Shown: one piece after another, positions 60,751 to 64,000 of the stretch
How the letters are laid out: each line of letters begins with the position of its first letter
Position numbering within the stretch: the first letter of the stretch is position 1
Program-made: the position numbers and the translations under genes
The notes under the pieces: model-generated
What the model was told of the DNA's origin: nothing
What the model saw: only the letters and a program-made list of their open reading frames with translations
Databases searched by the model: none
NCBI GenBank assembly: GCA_029219465.1
Contig: JAQXTL010000004.1
Span: forward strand, 434,001 to 498,000
DNA: 64,000 nucleotides
Reading direction: 5' to 3'
Source: Methanobacteriaceae archaeon
Lineage (GTDB): Archaea > Methanobacteriota > Methanobacteria > Methanobacteriales > Methanobacteriaceae

Positions 60751-60768
60751 GAAAAACCCCTATTTTCG

Positions 60769-60786
60769 ATGAGAATATATTTTCAT
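60769..60786 (-). promoter_or_regulatory. Palindromic operator candidate upstream of the binding protein gene
   Basis: ATGAGAATATATTTTCAT is an 18-bp palindrome with one mismatched pair and a TATA-like centre, 19 bp upstream of the start codon. It is placed where a DtxR/Fur-like or other metal regulator would block transcription. Only the palindrome is observed. Confidence 0.5.
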
Positions 60787-60851
60787 GATGATGTTAAAAA
60801 AAGTTTCTAAATAGTTATGCAAACCTAAAATAAAAAAAGAGTAACTAAAAG

Positions 60852-61430
60852 CTATAAAACGCCTTTAGTAGATGGAATTTGATCATGTTCAACTTTAATT
60901 GCATCTTTAATAGCTTTTGCAAATGCTTTAAAGATTGCTTCAGCCTTATGGTGATCGTTAACTCCTTCAACAGTGCCATAAATATTTAATTTAGCAGCAC
61001 TTGCAAATGATTCAAAGAAATGAATTACAATATCTGAAGTCATATCTCCAATTTTTTCATTTTTGAATTTTAAATCCATATTACAATAGCTGCGTCCACT
61101 AATATCTATAGCCACAGTTGCAACTGATTCATCCATTGGGACAATAGCATGTGCCATTCTTCTGATACCTTTTTTGTCACCAATAGTATTACTAAATGCT
61201 TCACCAAGCAATATTCCAACATCTTCAATTGTATGGTGATCATCTATTTCAATATCCCCACTTGCCTGAACATCCAAATCTATCATACTATGTTTTGAAA
61301 ATGATTCTAACATGTGATTGAAAAAATTCACACCGGTTGAAATATTGTATTTACCAGTACCGTCAAGATCCATTTTGATAGTGATATCTGTCTCAGATGT
61401 CTTTCTTGAAACATTTGTATTTCTAGTCAT
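60852..61430 (-). CDS. hisB: Imidazoleglycerol-phosphate dehydratase
   Basis: Manganese enzyme that dehydrates imidazole glycerol phosphate in histidine synthesis. 192 residues, the stand-alone dehydratase without a phosphatase domain. Metal motifs are the two duplicated blocks with [11 protein letters not shown] and [16 protein letters not shown], plus [20 protein letters not shown] 61430 with an AGGTTAG site. Gap of 48 bp after the ferredoxin-like gene; a T7 run follows the stop. Confidence 0.97.
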   Translation of the reverse strand: MTRNTNVSRKTSETDITIKMDLDGTGKYNISTGVNFFNHMLESFSKHSMIDLDVQASGDIEIDDHHTIEDVGILLGEAFSNTIGDKKGIRRMAHAIVPMDESVATVAIDISGRSYCNMDLKFKNEKIGDMTSDIVIHFFESFASAAKLNIYGTVEGVNDHHKAEAIFKAFAKAIKDAIKVEHDQIPSTKGVL

Positions 61431-61478
61431 AATCTAACCTATAAAATAATTAATTTAAGCTACAATAATTTGGATAGT

Positions 61479-61670
61479 TTAACCATTACGATCAATAATA
61501 ATGCACTGTGTAGGGCATTCCATTGCACATAAGGTACAAACGTGACAATATCTTAAATCCAATATATGTGCAACGTCACTAATCTTCCAAATTTTAGCAG
61601 ATTTAGGACAAATCTCAGCACATTTTCCACAAGCAATACATTTTTCTTCGTCGACTAAAATTTGTAACAA
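61479..61670 (-). CDS. Small 2[4Fe-4S] ferredoxin-type protein
   Basis: 63 residues with eight cysteines in two cluster motifs, CIACGKCAEICPKSA and CHVCTLCAMECPTQC. This is the bacterial-type 2[4Fe-4S] fold with a longer linker than usual between the halves. TTG at 61670 is the only start in frame; GGAGAG lies upstream. It follows the ModE-like regulator by 18 bp, so the two share a transcript. It may pass electrons to a nearby or distant metalloenzyme; partner unknown. Confidence 0.8.
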   Translation of the reverse strand: MLQILVDEEKCIACGKCAEICPKSAKIWKISDVAHILDLRYCHVCTLCAMECPTQCIIIDRNG

Positions 61671-61688
61671 TTCAATCTCTCCATATAA

Positions 61689-62381
61689 TTATAATTTTAA
61701 TGTTGCAACAGACATTGCTTTAAATCCTACGTAAACTTCAGAACCAATATTAAGATTCAATTCTTTTTCAGCAGAAACTGTAATATCAGAACATAAAACA
61801 ACGCCACCAACATCGATTTTAACACGAATGATTTCGTTTTTAAGTCTCATTTCAACAATTTGGCCTTTTAATACGTTACGAATACTTGAAGATTGAGGTT
61901 CTAACATTAAAAAGATATTATCGTAACTAATTAAAGCTAAAATTTTATCTCCTAACTCATAATTCCTATTTAAAGGAGCATTAATTTCAAATTGATTCAT
62001 TTTAATGGTCATTACACCTTTTTCAAGATTAACATCCACAATTTCAGCTTCAATTTCATTAACATCTTTGTGAAGTTCCATAATTGCATTAATCTTTTTA
62101 CATTCTTTTAAAATGGAATAACCATCATCGGTAAGAGATGTTCCTCCACCTCCACCTTTTCCTCCTTTTGTAGTATTAACAATCTTTACATCAAGAGCCA
62201 TTTCCATTTTTTCAATATAATTTAATGCAGTCCTATAAGAAACTTTAATTTCTTTAGCAGCCTTTGTTAGAGAACCATAATCTAAAATAGACTGTAATAA
62301 CTGATATTTTTTATTATCTAATAAAAATAAGTTATTATTTACATTAATTTTATATTCCACACCTGCCTTTACATCAGCCAT
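61689..62381 (-). CDS. ModE-like transcriptional regulator with TOBE/MOP domain
   Basis: 230 residues. An N-terminal LysR-type winged helix (about 22-90; LTKAAKEIKVSYRTALNYIEKME, then a Gly-rich wing KGGKGGGGGTSLTDDG) is joined to C-terminal molbindin-like TOBE repeats (about 110-168 and 170-230). This is the layout of ModE, the molybdate- or tungstate-sensing repressor. Fmd/Fwd and ABC molybdate genes it might control are not in this window. The start has a GGGGGATTATA site. First gene of a two-gene unit with the ferredoxin. Confidence 0.85.
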   Translation of the reverse strand: MADVKAGVEYKINVNNNLFLLDNKKYQLLQSILDYGSLTKAAKEIKVSYRTALNYIEKMEMALDVKIVNTTKGGKGGGGGTSLTDDGYSILKECKKINAIMELHKDVNEIEAEIVDVNLEKGVMTIKMNQFEINAPLNRNYELGDKILALISYDNIFLMLEPQSSSIRNVLKGQIVEMRLKNEIIRVKIDVGGVVLCSDITVSAEKELNLNIGSEVYVGFKAMSVATLKL

Positions 62382-62446
62382 TATAATCCCCCGAAAATAT
62401 AATAATTCTATTATATTTTATATAATTAAAATAATTTTTGATTAAA

Positions 62447-64000
62447 TTATTCTTTAAATTCAACTTTTTCGATGAAATTAATTACTTTATTAATTAATTT
62501 AGACAAAGGTCCGAATTTATCTGCAAGTCTTCTTAAACTTTCAATATCATCTTTTTGGAAAAATTTAACCAATATTAAAGCTATGAAATAAACAATAATA
62601 CATGCAAATATTCCTGGGAACAAGAATAAAGTAGTTTTTGGAATAAAGTATGCGAAAATACCCATGATTAATGAAGCAAGTAAAATCTTAATTATCGGAA
62701 CAGACGGAGCTTTAGTATTTGTTAATCTAAATACACAAATAACACATGGAATCATCATTAAAAGACAAGCTACACTGGTAGCTAGAGCTCCACCAGCAAT
62801 TCCAAGAGTTGGAACCATAATCCAGTTTAATACACCAGTAACTATTGCACCAAAAATTAAAATATACATTGGAATTCTCGGATTTCCAATACCTTGAATA
62901 ATACTAGTTGAAATTGCAAATATTGAATAGAATGTCATTCCCAATGACAAAATAGCTAAAGCACTAGCCCCTGCAACATAAGCTGGGTTTTTAAAGTAAA
63001 GAACCCCTAAAGTTGGTGCTGAAAATAGAGCAAGTCCTACACACATTGGTACAACAAACAATAATGAAAACTTATACGCATCAGAAACATACTTTTGAAG
63101 CAAGTTTGTATCTTTTAACTTGAATGCTTCTGAGGAAGCCGGTAAAATTGTAGTAGCAATTGAAATAGATATTATCAAAGGAAGTCTTGCAATAGGATCT
63201 GCTGCTGCAAAAAATCCAATATCATCGAAAGTCAAGAATCTACCCATTACAATTGTACAGATGTTATAAATAAGCATCTCAGCAATAGCAGTTACAATTA
63301 CAGGAATAGAAAATTTAACCAAAGTTGTAGCTAACTTTAATTCGTCACGTCTTGTGAAAACAAAGTCTTCACTAGGTTTTGGTATTAAATCGCCCATACG
63401 GTATTTGAAAATATAGACTGCTGCAACTACAGATAATGAATATCCAATAACAGTACCCCATAAAGCACCAATTGTGGAAAAACCAATTAAAACAAAAGCA
63501 GTTGCAAATAAAATCATACCCAATTGTTCTACAGCACGAGTGTATACGATATACTCCATCTTATAGACACCCTGGAATGCACCTCTAAAAGCACCTACAA
63601 TTACACTAAATGGAGCAATAAGTCCTACAATTTGTAAAGGAACTAATGCAACAGGTTTTTGCAAATAATTATAAGCAAGATAAGGAGCAACAACAAAAAT
63701 CATTAGCGCTCCAAAGAATAAACCTAAAAAGACCATAATCTTTAAGGCCGTATAAATAGTCTGTCGGGCCATATCCTTTTCGTCAACAGCCTCGTATTCG
63801 GCAACATATTTAGCAATAGCCGGAGGAAGTCCACCAGCAGATAAAGTCTGGAAAATTCCCTGAAATGGCAATGTAATTCCTAAAATACCATATGCAGTAG
63901 GTCCAAGTAAAATTGCCATTAAAAAACGGTAGATATAACCACCGATACGGAAAATTACATTTCCTATTAGAATTATCAGACTACCTCTAACTAATTTATT
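62447..64000 (-). CDS. Lipid-linked oligosaccharide flippase (partial, 5' end outside window)
   Basis: MATE-like polysaccharide/MurJ superfamily transporter that flips lipid-linked glycan or wall precursor. The frame continues through the right edge with no in-frame stop (NKLVRGSLIILIGNVIFRI precedes the internal ATG at 63919), so the true start lies beyond 64000. About 13-14 hydrophobic helices and the conserved early segment GPTAYGILGITLPFQGIF. It resembles SpoVB/MurJ-type proteins. In a pseudomurein archaeon wall-precursor export is a reasonable inference. Ends 65 bp before the ModE-like gene. Confidence 0.82.
   Translation of the reverse strand, partial: NKLVRGSLIILIGNVIFRIGGYIYRFLMAILLGPTAYGILGITLPFQGIFQTLSAGGLPPAIAKYVAEYEAVDEKDMARQTIYTALKIMVFLGLFFGALMIFVVAPYLAYNYLQKPVALVPLQIVGLIAPFSVIVGAFRGAFQGVYKMEYIVYTRAVEQLGMILFATAFVLIGFSTIGALWGTVIGYSLSVVAAVYIFKYRMGDLIPKPSEDFVFTRRDELKLATTLVKFSIPVIVTAIAEMLIYNICTIVMGRFLTFDDIGFFAAADPIARLPLIISISIATTILPASSEAFKLKDTNLLQKYVSDAYKFSLLFVVPMCVGLALFSAPTLGVLYFKNPAYVAGASALAILSLGMTFYSIFAISTSIIQGIGNPRIPMYILIFGAIVTGVLNWIMVPTLGIAGGALATSVACLLMMIPCVICVFRLTNTKAPSVPIIKILLASLIMGIFAYFIPKTTLFLFPGIFACIIVYFIALILVKFFQKDDIESLRRLADKFGPLSKLINKVINFIEKVEFKE

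Noticed and set aside
63919-64000. ATG 63919 as the start of the flippase
   Set aside because: The frame continues to the window edge with typical flippase N-terminal sequence and no stop, so the gene starts outside.

Overview
The window is chromosomal DNA from a methanogenic archaeon of the order Methanobacteriales, most likely a Methanobrevibacter of the M. smithii type. The evidence is low G+C (about 30% by eye), Shine-Dalgarno sites of the GGTGAT type, and a mix of methanogen and archaeal genes: mtd (methylene-H4MPT dehydrogenase), cfbD (coenzyme F430), an archaeal replication set (PCNA, GINS, RFC-S, RFC-L, RecJ-like nuclease, Hef), two Mur-ligase-like enzymes expected for pseudomurein, both subunits of mevalonate-5-phosphate dehydratase, and the Kae1-Bud32 fusion. 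The species is an inference from gene content. No rRNA, CRISPR array, transposase or prophage was seen.

Layout. 1-3.9 kb: minus-strand block rps27e, rpl44e, GINS, PCNA, then a small membrane protein, a CPBP protease and an XRE-type regulator divergent from purB. 5.4-10.9 kb: minus-strand unit tRNA-Arg, truD, phosphomevalonate dehydratase small subunit, amidohydrolase, copA. 10.9-14.5 kb: a pilin-like protein, then cfbD-hisH-PurM-like. 14.6-19.3 kb: an accessory stretch with an acyltransferase, a frameshifted secreted protein, a structured intergenic element, a DUF2207-like protein, a frameshifted SLC13/ArsB-type permease, a TIGR04076 protein and a SAP/DUF6434 protein. 19.3-28.6 kb: YchF GTPase, two coupled phosphoesterases, cbiE, a large Ig-repeat secreted protein and a Get3/ArsA ATPase. 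28.9-37 kb: nadE-leuS, trmI/htpX, rfcS-rfcL. 37-39.8 kb: a RhuM-family gene with an amber codon near its start, an unknown gene and aroE. 39.9-44.2 kb: hisS-hisI-PIN/KH ATPase-TIM-barrel protein. 44.2-54.7 kb: minus-strand genes read kae1-bud32, rdgB, rps15, recJ-like, phosphomevalonate dehydratase large subunit, two Mur ligases, hef. 54.9-64 kb: an unknown gene with archaeal cobT, uppP-ilvE, tRNA-Val, mtd, a metal-type ABC binding protein, hisB, a ferredoxin, a ModE-like regulator and a flippase cut by the window edge.

How the genes work together. Most are housekeeping genes in short operons with overlapping or near-overlapping starts. Replication and translation genes lie side by side (PCNA/GINS with L44e/S27e; RecJ-like with S15). 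Cell-envelope genes (Mur ligases, uppP, flippase, secreted proteins) fit a pseudomurein-walled archaeon. Histidine genes are scattered singly (hisH, hisI, hisB, plus hisS).

Most notable observations: a canonical EF-hand loop inside the HtpX protease; a tRNA-Arg gene 21 bp upstream of truD carrying a U13 target-like motif; a nested hairpin element showing an SD-like loop; a candidate small RNA between get3 and nadE; a symmetric operator around a TATA box between the XRE gene and purB; a palindrome upstream of the orphan binding protein; and three interrupted genes. Perfect hairpins followed by T-runs mark many gene ends. No single system that is certainly new was identified.
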